14,371 nt of DNA. Source: Bacillota bacterium. Lineage in GTDB: Bacteria; Bacillota; Clostridia; Oscillospirales; Acutalibacteraceae. Below, one piece after another: positions 1 through 6,601 of the stretch. Each line of letters begins with the position of its first letter. The first letter of the stretch is position 1. The notes below the pieces were generated by a model that saw only the letters and a list, made by a program, of their open reading frames with translations, was not told where the DNA came from and made no database searches. The DNA is taken from the NCBI GenBank assembly GCA_023420245.1, contig JAEZWL010000124.1:1-14371 (forward strand), written 5' to 3'. A program made the translations under genes and the position numbers.

Positions 1-27
1 CAATTTTGAGCGTTTCCAAATGAAGTT

Positions 28-62
28 CCGACTGACACCATTTCAAAAGCGGTGTCAGTCGG
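28..62. repeat. 12-bp perfect inverted repeat, 11-nt loop
   Basis: The arms CCGACTGACACC (28-39) and GGTGTCAGTCGG (51-62) are exact reverse complements separated by 11 nt. Neither strand has a T-run after the hairpin, so it is not a typical intrinsic terminator. It lies in the non-recombinase sequence just upstream of the truncated serine recombinase. It could be the end of a neighbouring element or a protein-binding palindrome. The structure is seen directly; its role is unknown. Confidence 0.6.
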
Positions 63-127
63 CGTAATTTCAAGATATTCTACGATTGGCTTTTCTTTTT
101 CCTGTCTATTTCTTCTGGAGCAGGTCA

Positions 128-439
128 GTCGACAAGCGGCTGGCAGAACTGCAGGAGGAGCTTTTGAAACGGACCGCTGCCCGAGCCGACTACGAGGACG
201 TCGCCGAGGAGATTTACCGTCTGCGTGAAGATAAGCAAAAGCTTCAGCTGGAAAGCGCCGGGCGGGACGAGCAGAAAAAGCGCATTGCCGACATGGGCAC
301 CTTCCTTCGGGAGCAGCCCACCGCCCTGACGGAATACGACGAGCCGCTAGTCCGGCGGCTGATTGAAAAGGTCACCATTTATGAGGATAAATTTACGGTG
401 GAATTCAAGTCTGGCATGACAGTGGAGGTGGAGGAATAA
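128..439 (+). pseudogene. C-terminal remnant of a large serine recombinase
   Basis: About 103 residues match, by recognition, the C-terminal tail of clostridial serine recombinases that move integrative elements: a coiled-coil-forming charged segment (DKRLAELQEELLKR, RLREDKQKLQ), then the terminal beta-rich segment with RRLIEKVTIYEDKFTVEFKSG and an acidic end. The catalytic resolvase domain, the recombinase domain and the zinc ribbon are absent. Upstream, the frame is open only back to a stop at 65-67, and residues before about 128 do not look like the family. The gene is therefore broken inside the window, not merely cut by its edge. GC here (61/100 at 131-230) is far above the genes to the right. 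The nearest in-frame initiator is a TTG at 86 without a ribosome binding site, so expression is unlikely. It is evidence that a mobile element was inserted, rearranged or decayed here. Confidence 0.8.
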
Positions 440-449
440 AGGTAAAAAA

Positions 450-496
450 AGCAAGGCACTCTACGAGATTTGACGTAGGATGCCTTGCTCATTTTT
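450..496. terminator. Bidirectional intrinsic terminator
   Basis: The arms at 450-465 and 474-489 form a 16-bp stem with two central mismatches (AGCAAGGCA..CTACG against CGTAG..TGCCTTGCT) and an 8-nt loop. Seven A precede it (444-450) and five T follow (492-496), so it can terminate both strands. It lies 10 nt after the recombinase stop and about 120 nt beyond the stop of the converging minus-strand gene, so it can serve both. The 120 nt between it and that gene (490-609) hold only a short CTATCGT tandem near 587-604. Confidence 0.8.
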
Positions 497-609
497 GTGT
501 TTAAGCTCAGAGACAATCAGAGGCAAATTGGAATTTGTAAACACTTCACCCTCAGGACATATTTATTGCAGTTAATAATTCTGTCATCTATCGTCTATCT
601 ATCGTCATT

Positions 610-2202
610 TTATAGTGGCATTGACTCGAAACAAATCGCAGGTATTTTAAACGTAAAATCCCCATACTTTATGACCTGGTGTGTTATTGATGCGTCCTCA
701 GGCAGGGATTCCTCGTATTCGTGGTTACGGATAGCATGGAACACACTGCTAATTGGTTTGCTCGAAAATAACTCCTTCAGCTTTTTCAAATCAATTACAG
801 GGATGTATTTATGCTGAGTTCTAATATTATGCCTTGCAACTACACAACAAAACAAATCAATGCTGTCACCATCGTCAACGTCAAACACTTGCTTAATAAA
901 CCGTTTCCGATCACTCATGGCATACGTCATAATTGATTCAGATTGTTTACAGCCGTGAGTAATCTCATCTTCTCGGGCATATACCTCCTTTGAGGAATCC
1001 GCGGCAGCAAACCACTTAAGTTCACATAGCAAGGCAGCGTTTGAGGCTGCATCCAACAGTCCAAAATCCACATCAGGCAAGCGCCCACCAAGGTTTTTGT
1101 GCTTTGCGAGTTTTAGAGTAGTTGCACCTGGGATAGCAGCCTCTATTTCCTGTACCATCAAATCTTCTAAATCGTTTACCTCTTTTGAGTGCTCCGAATC
1201 GCTTTTTGAACTTACAACTGCAAGTAGATTCCGTTCCGGGCGGGAGCCAAGAAATAACATAGGGGCGATGATCGCTAATTCATTACTAAGCACGGTTATC
1301 GGCTGATACATGATATCTACATTACGCTTGGACGGTTCAAAAGTAATGTATTTCACAATACTCTCGACCGATTCTTTTTTCAATCCGCTTATCGATACAA
1401 TATAGTCTACTATCTTGCTTATCGGCAGAATTATTGTGCTATTTCGCAATCTGATTAACGGGTCTTTTATTGTAATACAGCTGAAAAAATGTATGTAGCA
1501 AAGTGCTGCGATATATGTCCATGCTTGCCGATAGTCATCTAATGTAAACAGGTCAAACTTCCATGAGTCGGGCAAGGTTTTTGTAGAATTCCATTGATCG
1601 TTTGCAATTTCAAGAAATGGATCTATTATTTTATTTGTTAATTCGTAACACAGGCATCCGTCCTCAATGCGAACTCTTTTTTGTAATTCTGCATTAGCCT
1701 TTGCTATCTTTACTGGATTAATACAATTCATAAAACTGCCGAGTGTAGACTGGCTTGCTTCTCTGAGAATATCGCTCCACGCAGAATTATTGTGATCCGC
1801 CGGAAAATAAAAAGTAACTGTGTTGTCATCAACTTTGGCTAATAACCGTTTCCTTGAAAATGAAATATAGCCGCTACATATCACTGAGTACGGATACGCA
1901 TAATCAGTAAGTAGAGAAACACACTGATTGTATCTCTCTTCAGAAATGTCGGTAGTGATTTGCACAGTTGCAGCGGGTAAGTCACTTTTCTCAACCCAAT
2001 ACAATGCCTGGTTTAGAGCATCCATATAATCTGTTATCTTTCTTAGAGCCAATGGATTCAACATGCTGCTCATTACCGAGAGAGAACACAGGTCTTCAAA
2101 AGCAGACAACAATTCATATGTCACCTGTTCTTTCGTTCCGGAAAAAGCAGGGTGCCTTTTATGCAAATTATCAATAACGTTTTCGATTTCACGGATATCC
2201 AT
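610..2202 (-). CDS. Putative PD-(D/E)XK nuclease-like protein of unknown family
   Basis: The 530-residue product belongs to no family I recognise. Near the C-terminal third it carries a pattern typical of the PD-(D/E)XK nuclease core: Glu-rich helix (DLEDLMVQEIE), then LPDVDFGLLD, then a beta strand ending in CELKW. Counted from the ATG used here, the candidate catalytic residues are D377, E394 and K396. The N-terminal 330 residues look like a mixed helical/strand domain without recognisable motifs; no signal peptide or convincing membrane segment is seen. An upstream GTG at 2220 keeps the frame open, but AAAGGAGG at 2207-2214 lies between it and the ATG at 2202. That places the ribosome binding site inside the longer version and favours ATG 2202. 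The stop of the Cys-rich small gene lies 23 nt upstream, suggesting co-transcription. It converges on the recombinase remnant. Within a defence island a restriction-like DNA cleavage role is a reasonable inference, but the nuclease fold is inferred from one motif. Confidence 0.7.
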   Translation of the reverse strand: MDIREIENVIDNLHKRHPAFSGTKEQVTYELLSAFEDLCSLSVMSSMLNPLALRKITDYMDALNQALYWVEKSDLPAATVQITTDISEERYNQCVSLLTDYAYPYSVICSGYISFSRKRLLAKVDDNTVTFYFPADHNNSAWSDILREASQSTLGSFMNCINPVKIAKANAELQKRVRIEDGCLCYELTNKIIDPFLEIANDQWNSTKTLPDSWKFDLFTLDDYRQAWTYIAALCYIHFFSCITIKDPLIRLRNSTIILPISKIVDYIVSISGLKKESVESIVKYITFEPSKRNVDIMYQPITVLSNELAIIAPMLFLGSRPERNLLAVVSSKSDSEHSKEVNDLEDLMVQEIEAAIPGATTLKLAKHKNLGGRLPDVDFGLLDAASNAALLCELKWFAAADSSKEVYAREDEITHGCKQSESIMTYAMSDRKRFIKQVFDVDDGDSIDLFCCVVARHNIRTQHKYIPVIDLKKLKELFSSKPISSVFHAIRNHEYEESLPEDASITHQVIKYGDFTFKIPAICFESMPL

Positions 2203-2225
2203 TTTTCCTCCTTTTCCCACGTCGG

Positions 2226-2435
2226 CTACTCAAATATGAAAGAACACTTGAAACTCAGACCATAATATCTGGCATGCTCGGCAAAGTGTTTTTCTGCTCT
2301 TTTAGGATGTTTTGAATTACATATCCCTATATACGGATTTTCACGTGAATTTTCCTTCACAAATTCCTGTTTATCTCTACAATACTGGCACGTGTTTATG
2401 CCGACATCTTCGCCCTGTTCCCATGTACACGCCAA
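2226..2435 (-). CDS. Small Cys-rich hypothetical protein (start uncertain)
   Basis: An open frame of up to 69 residues, not a known family to me. It contains CQYC, then a later ICNSKHP and a final FKC segment (AEHARYYGLSFKC), so four cysteines and nearby histidines could bind zinc. It ends 23 nt before the start of the nuclease-like gene and runs in the same direction, consistent with an operon. The 5' end is unclear: the first initiator is TTG at 2435 with no visible Shine-Dalgarno sequence. An adjacent frame is open upstream across the repeats at 2448-2539, so the gene may be a decayed or frameshifted 3' end of a longer gene. Codon choice and the Cys pattern argue that it was once coding. 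A zinc-ribbon partner of the downstream protein is possible but is inference only. Confidence 0.45.
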   Translation of the reverse strand: MACTWEQGEDVGINTCQYCRDKQEFVKENSRENPYIGICNSKHPKRAEKHFAEHARYYGLSFKCSFIFE

Positions 2436-2447
2436 AACTCAAAAAAC

Positions 2448-2539
2448 ATCTATCCTGTTCTCTCACCAAGCCCCAAAAACGCAAAACATCTATCCTGTCC
2501 TGTCGTGAAAGCCCGTTATCAATCCTGTCCTCTCGCGAA
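2448..2539. repeat. Three imperfect 22-bp direct repeats
   Basis: Copies lie at 2448-2469, 2488-2509 and 2518-2539. The shared plus-strand core is ATCTATCCTGTCCTCTC, read on the minus strand as GACAGGATAGAT; the third copy has ATCA in place of ATCT. Copies 1 and 2 also share the upstream A-rich block, giving a 40-bp period; copies 2 and 3 are 30 bp apart. They lie immediately upstream of the Cys-rich small gene. In one minus-strand frame they encode a repeated DRID-like motif, so they could be internal repeats of a decayed reading frame or binding sites in a promoter region. Confidence 0.55.
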
Positions 2540-2589
2540 CGGAATCCGACCCGATAGATTGATTCCCATGAACGAGTAAAAACATGATT

Positions 2590-2656
2590 TGAGTGTACAG
2601 TTTGAAAAATGCAAAACCACAGAAATGGCTTATTTACTGGGTTTTCCGTACACTCA
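2590..2656. repeat. Nested inverted repeat, 9-bp outer arms
   Basis: The outer arms TGAGTGTAC (2590-2598) and GTACACTCA (2648-2656) are perfect complements. Inside them AAAACCACAG (2613-2622) pairs with CTGGGTTTT (2637-2645) with one bulged base, leaving a 14-nt apical loop. There is no flanking T-run of terminator quality. An element end or recombinase/replication site is possible. Confidence 0.5.
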
Positions 2657-2737
2657 GTCTTTTACCCTTGACATTAATACCACCGTCTCAACGTGGAACG
2701 ATAGCATCAGTTTGATGTCGGGTATGTGTTTTGCTGA

Positions 2738-2797
2738 TTTTCTGTGCAGGGGAATAAGGCAAAGATAATTTCCTACGTTTTTCTGTGCGTGGGAATA
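2738..2797. repeat. Pair of 19-bp direct repeats
   Basis: Positions 2738-2756 and 2779-2797 both read TTTTCTGTGC, two differing bases, then GGGAATA (17 of 19 identical), at a 41-bp period. They lie in the gene-poor spacer. Function is unknown; they could be protein-binding iterons or the trace of a small duplication. Confidence 0.5.
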
Positions 2798-2990
2798 TAT
2801 CAACGTTATATTATGACTTTGTACGTTTAAGGGAACAAGTCAATTTTAGGGCTTGAATCCACATTTCATTGAAAGTAAAGGCCAATTTTTATGCACGGAA
2901 TATACGGTTCCAATCTTTCACTAAAAGTAATAAATTGAAGATTACATCTTAATAACTAAGCCCAATTGCTGTCAATTAAAAATTACTTGA

Positions 2991-3836
2991 CTAAAGATGT
3001 TGATTTAATACTAGTTTTTGCTCAAATCCATTTATATATATGTATTGCATTTGTCTCCTATCAAAAATCGGATTTGCGTCATGGATAATGCTGTGATGAT
3101 TCGGACAAACGATCATTTGATTACTTGCATCATTATTAAGGCTAGTAACAAAATAATCGATATGATGTGCTTCCACAATGTGCGAACCACATTCTTCACC
3201 TATTAATTCTCCACATATCTGGCAATGAAAACCATACAGCAACTTTAAATTATCACCGATTTTCTTATTCAGCTTGCGCACTTTATCAGTATGCTCAGTT
3301 TCCAATATGCCAGCTGATACATCTTCAAAATCATAATTAAACCCGGTTTCTATCATTCTTTCCTGCTTACCAGCAATTTTTTGTTTGAACGCTGTCATAT
3401 CAACCGTTGCAATGGTTTCTAGTACATAGGAATCATCATATTCGGTTGTGTATATAGCCAGATATTCTTTATAGTCATCTGACAATCTAATCATTGTATT
3501 ATCACTGGCGGCTCTGAATTCACGAATATTTTTAATAAAATTATAGCTTCTTATGAAGTATCCCTGTAACGCCTTGGCCAAGTCGCCATTCTTACTATAA
3601 CGAATTTGAAGTGTGTCTTTTTTTCTATTAAACTTCGGATTAAAATTCACATTGGTAATTTTAGCGTTATATGCTTTCCCGCCTAAATAAAGTGTAATAT
3701 TTTTGGATTCACCACGCTGCAAAAAACGTCCCATAATCTGACCAAACACAACTTGGTTATCAAATGGTAGAGTGAGACCTTCCGTTAATAATGACCAATC
3801 AACTTCTTTTTTATAAACATAGTTTTCAGATGTCAT
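2991..3836 (-). CDS. HNH endonuclease (281 aa)
   Basis: The C-terminal domain is a zinc-type HNH/beta-beta-alpha-metal nuclease. From the ATG used here: CQIC (C205, C208), a further Cys at 216, VEAHHIDY (H224, H225), Asn at 239 and CPNHHSIIHD (C244, H247, H248, H252). This is the usual order of an HNH nicking or restriction enzyme. The first 160 residues form an unrecognised domain that may recognise DNA. The frame extends to a GTG at 3848, but GAGGTG (3846-3851) lies 9 nt before the ATG at 3836, so that ATG is the better start. The gene follows the next HNH gene by about 90 nt on the same strand. GC is much lower (30/100 at 3001-3100) than in the hsd operon. The likely role is DNA cleavage in defence; the target is unknown. 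Confidence 0.88.
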   Translation of the reverse strand: MTSENYVYKKEVDWSLLTEGLTLPFDNQVVFGQIMGRFLQRGESKNITLYLGGKAYNAKITNVNFNPKFNRKKDTLQIRYSKNGDLAKALQGYFIRSYNFIKNIREFRAASDNTMIRLSDDYKEYLAIYTTEYDDSYVLETIATVDMTAFKQKIAGKQERMIETGFNYDFEDVSAGILETEHTDKVRKLNKKIGDNLKLLYGFHCQICGELIGEECGSHIVEAHHIDYFVTSLNNDASNQMIVCPNHHSIIHDANPIFDRRQMQYIYINGFEQKLVLNQHL

Positions 3837-3926
3837 AATAAGGCTCACCTCAACAAACTCATATGAAATATAACTCTGTCCATTTTACTACCCCAGTAGA
3901 TATCCTCTCCGGTCATAGAAAAGTAT

Positions 3927-4838
3927 TTATCCTTTGTAACAATGCTCATTATGCCACGTTATGAACTCTTGTGATGGAAGTTCGATTGATGAAGACGGCA
4001 TTATTTGCAGTTTACTGCCATGATATCTATAGTAATCTTTACCATTGCCATAATCTTCGTTAAGCCTTTTACTTACCTCAATCACAAATTTGGGGTTAAT
4101 CGTTATGTATCCATCATCAAATAGTGTATGAAAATCAGAGCGTAAAAGCAATCCATTCTTGATCTCGTGAGGCCCGTTTTCAGAAAAGGGCTTGATGTGC
4201 GCGGCCTCTAATACAGGAAGCGTTTTTTCTCCAGTAATGGCACATCTGCGCTGATAAGCCTCTGTAACCACTACCCTAAAAGCACCTTGCCCAAGTCTGT
4301 GCATAGCTAATGATTGAGCATATCTAGCTTTCTGATCATTGGAGTTCGCGTTATTACAGAATTGAAGCTTTTCAAGAACCTGGCAATATAAGCGATTCCC
4401 AATTTCCGTGTTTGTTTCATATGTCTTTCCTTGTACAATGCTTGGGTTCCAATCTTCGGGCACTGGAATCCAGTCGTGTTCATCAAAAAAGAACGGTTCT
4501 GTAAGTATAATACATCCAATAGGGGCATTGTTCCCGTCTATTCCATTGCGGCTACGATATTTACTTATTCTGTTCTGTAGCTCTTCGTATGAGGTTGTCC
4601 CATTCTTCATTCCAAAAGCTTGCCATGCGAGAAAAGAGGGTAATAATGAGAAGCGTACATAAAATCCCCCACCAACTATATAGTTTGCAGGGTAATGCAA
4701 TTTGAATAAAAACATATCGTTGGGTTGCAGGGCCTTAAAGTTACTTGACCCTGGCTTCCAAAAGTTTACTTCCTCTGGTTTTTGAGCTTTAAGTTGCTCA
4801 TACCATCCTTTATCAGTTACTCCGACATATATTTTCAT
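3927..4838 (-). CDS. HNH endonuclease with PUA/EVE-like N-terminus
   Basis: The 303-residue protein has two parts. Residues 1-140 (MKIYVGVTDKGWYEQL, then NFWKPG, FKAL and FLFKLH) match, by recognition, the N-terminal module of a widespread family of predicted restriction endonucleases. It is probably a PUA/EVE-like fold that reads modified bases. Residues 190-245 form an HNH_2-type nuclease: RRCAITGE (C199), LEAAHIKPF (H214), IKNGLLLRSDFHTLFD (N228, H237). The family is commonly proposed to be modification-dependent (type IV-like) restriction. GTG 4847 would add three residues, but GAGAGG lies 8 nt upstream of ATG 4838, and MKIYVGVT is the usual family start. It sits about 190 nt after the GIY-YIG gene, so it may have its own promoter. 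Nuclease assignment is firm; modified-base recognition is inference. Confidence 0.9.
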   Translation of the reverse strand: MKIYVGVTDKGWYEQLKAQKPEEVNFWKPGSSNFKALQPNDMFLFKLHYPANYIVGGGFYVRFSLLPSFLAWQAFGMKNGTTSYEELQNRISKYRSRNGIDGNNAPIGCIILTEPFFFDEHDWIPVPEDWNPSIVQGKTYETNTEIGNRLYCQVLEKLQFCNNANSNDQKARYAQSLAMHRLGQGAFRVVVTEAYQRRCAITGEKTLPVLEAAHIKPFSENGPHEIKNGLLLRSDFHTLFDDGYITINPKFVIEVSKRLNEDYGNGKDYYRYHGSKLQIMPSSSIELPSQEFITWHNEHCYKG

Positions 4839-5027
4839 CCCTGCCACCTCTCATTCGATAATCATACTCTTTTTTAAATTTGGTTGATATCTATTTGGTC
4901 TACAAGACAAAACTTATAATGCGATATTTCTACTACTGTAATCCAATGGGTATCATTATGATTCAGCTCTCGAAAATTTCCATTGTTTTGCATTATCGTT
5001 TTTAGGTTTTTGGATTAACCGACCTCA

Positions 5028-5942
5028 TCATTCACTAGAATCCCTGCTTTCAACCTCTTTGAGTGTCCTTCCGTCAGAAGTTTTCCATGCTTCGCGAGCA
5101 TTGATGGATGTTCCAGTAATGAAACATGCGGCTTCCGCTGGACTTCTGAGTAGGATGTCTGACGTTATCATCCCATCTGCTTGGATTAATAATGCATATT
5201 TTTCGCGTGCTTTTTTGGCATGCTTCGGGCAGGATGGAGCGACCTGCATTCTGATACGACTTTCTTTAAGGACAACAAATCCATCACTCGTTTGCTGACC
5301 TTTTGCATCAATCTTCCCTTGCTTTAGCTCGAAAATGACAGAAGGGACGCTTTCAAGCAATTTGTCCTCTATAGCAGGCATTTGGGCAGATACGATTTTT
5401 TCAAATATTTTATGTCCAAGGGTGCCCATTACGATTTTTGCATAATCGATAAACTCCTCAAGCTCACTTTCCTTCTCCTCGGTAATGTTCCCAGATGTGG
5501 GATCGTTGCCGTTTTTTACAGTGTACCGTTTTGCTTCAAGCGAAAGATTTACAAAGCGATTTTCAAGGTAACTGATCTCAGTCGGTCCGAAAGAGTTATT
5601 TGATGTTGTGAATACAACGGCTTCTGTCCAGTAGTCCTTATCTGGATTGCGTTTATGTTCCTGCAGGCGGTAAAGGAGGCCCTCTCCATTTTTTCTTACC
5701 CCCGCCTGACCAATGTATACGACATTCTCGCCAGTATCATCAGATGTCCCGAATAGGAAGTAGACACCACTTTGCTTCAGAATATCAAGTTCTTTGCACT
5801 TTTCGAGTTCAGTTCGTGGTATTTTATATGCCATGCCTGTCCAATTCGCGAGGGTAACCTTGATGCGTCCTGTCGGAGTACCATCCATTAGGAATAGATT
5901 TATGCTTTTACCTCGCAGAGCCACTGCCTTACCCCCCCTCAT
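5028..5942 (-). CDS. GIY-YIG nuclease with C-terminal DUF4357
   Basis: The 304-residue product has an N-terminal extension (1-55), then a GIY-YIG domain with GVYF at 59-62, VVYIG at 74-78, the conserved Arg in YRLQEH (R92) and the metal-binding Glu in SYLENR (E127). A linker follows, then a C-terminal DUF4357 module ending in SPAEAACFITG (267-277) and AWKTSDG (285-291). This architecture is frequent beside type I restriction-modification genes, but its exact role is not established. The ATG at 5942 overlaps the stop of the metallopeptidase gene (ATGA), indicating translational coupling. That start is followed at once by seven G. A GTG at 5924, beyond the G-run, is an alternative start giving 298 residues. 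It is the last gene of the overlapping hsd operon. Confidence 0.92.
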   Translation of the reverse strand: MRGGKAVALRGKSINLFLMDGTPTGRIKVTLANWTGMAYKIPRTELEKCKELDILKQSGVYFLFGTSDDTGENVVYIGQAGVRKNGEGLLYRLQEHKRNPDKDYWTEAVVFTTSNNSFGPTEISYLENRFVNLSLEAKRYTVKNGNDPTSGNITEEKESELEEFIDYAKIVMGTLGHKIFEKIVSAQMPAIEDKLLESVPSVIFELKQGKIDAKGQQTSDGFVVLKESRIRMQVAPSCPKHAKKAREKYALLIQADGMITSDILLRSPAEAACFITGTSINAREAWKTSDGRTLKEVESRDSSE

Positions 5943-6601
5943 ATGATTTCCATAAGTTTACGATTTACCTTTAACCAATCCTGCTGCTCCTTGTAGTTTG
6001 GAAGAACGGTCTTGACTCTTGCCCAAAATCCAGGACTGTGGTTTTTATAAGCAATGTGGCTAAGTTCATGTACTACCACATAATCAATAACAGCCATAGG
6101 ACACATAATGAGCCGCCAAGCGAAATTAAGATTGTTCTTGGCGCTACAAGAGCCCCAGCGAGCTTTCGCCTCAGAAAGCTTGACGGATGAATACGTTACC
6201 CCCATCATGCTTGCATACTGCGAAGCTCTTTCGCTTAGCACTTTTTCGGCTTCACCCTTTAACCATGCGACCACATCAGTTTTAACGTACCTGTCAGGTA
6301 TTATGATGTTCGCACTGGAAAACTGAATATCGGGAATTGAATCTTTCAATATCGTATAGGTGCTACCCAGATACAGTAGGCATTCGCCACTCTCAATAAC
6401 GACAGGGCTATGCTTCTCTCCGAAGGCAGATACTTGGTATTGCTTATCTGTAATCCATCGTTTCTTCTTCTCCACGAAATCCGCAATATCACTATTCTTT
6501 ACATTTTGCGGAGCGCGAACGATTAGGTTAGCCTCGCTGTCTATTACTAAGGCTATACTCTTTCTGTTAGAGCGCACAACCTCATATGGAATATCATTCA
6601 T
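5939..6601 (-). CDS. YgjP-like (DUF45/M48-type) metallopeptidase family protein
   Basis: The 220-residue protein matches the YgjP/COG1451 family, at its usual length. The zinc site is VVVHELSHIAYKNHSPGFW: H178, E179, H182, with a third ligand probably H188. The family motif RWGSCS lies at 149-153. It is a soluble protein without signal peptide or membrane segments. Members often sit next to type I restriction genes, where their substrate is unknown; regulated processing of a restriction subunit has been an attractive but unproven idea. The ATG overlaps the hsdR stop (ATGA), and GGGAGGG lies 7 nt upstream inside the hsdR end. The GIY-YIG gene overlaps its own stop in the same way. Coupling on both sides indicates a functional part of the restriction operon. 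Confidence 0.92.
   Translation of the reverse strand: MNDIPYEVVRSNRKSIALVIDSEANLIVRAPQNVKNSDIADFVEKKKRWITDKQYQVSAFGEKHSPVVIESGECLLYLGSTYTILKDSIPDIQFSSANIIIPDRYVKTDVVAWLKGEAEKVLSERASQYASMMGVTYSSVKLSEAKARWGSCSAKNNLNFAWRLIMCPMAVIDYVVVHELSHIAYKNHSPGFWARVKTVLPNYKEQQDWLKVNRKLMEII

Larger units (their letters stand above)
2540..2990. other. Gene-poor intergenic region with short repeats
   Basis: No convincing gene is seen in this stretch of about 450 bp. It holds a nested inverted repeat (2590-2656) and a pair of 19-bp direct repeats (2738-2756 and 2779-2797). The rest is AT-rich and unassigned. A short open plus-strand frame (about 2589-2768) has no ribosome binding site and is not called. The region separates the left nuclease pair from the HNH genes and may mark the junction of two modules. 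Confidence 0.5.

Noticed and set aside
28..62. Intrinsic terminator at the left palindrome
   Set aside because: The stem is strong but there is no T-run on either side.
485..817. Plus-strand frame of 110 codons after the recombinase remnant
   Set aside because: It starts at a TTG inside the terminator arm and is mostly antisense to the 530-aa gene.
2448..2539. CRISPR array
   Set aside because: Only three imperfect copies with spacers of 18 and 8 nt; uneven spacing, short spacers and no cas genes.
2312..2557. Plus-strand frame of 81 codons across the 22-bp repeats
   Set aside because: It overlaps the Cys-rich minus-strand ORF, has no ribosome binding site, and looks like a by-product of the repeats.
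2589..2768. Short plus-strand frame containing MAYLLGFPYTQSF
   Set aside because: It reads somewhat like protein but has no ribosome binding site, no known motif, and overlaps the inverted repeat and the first direct repeat.
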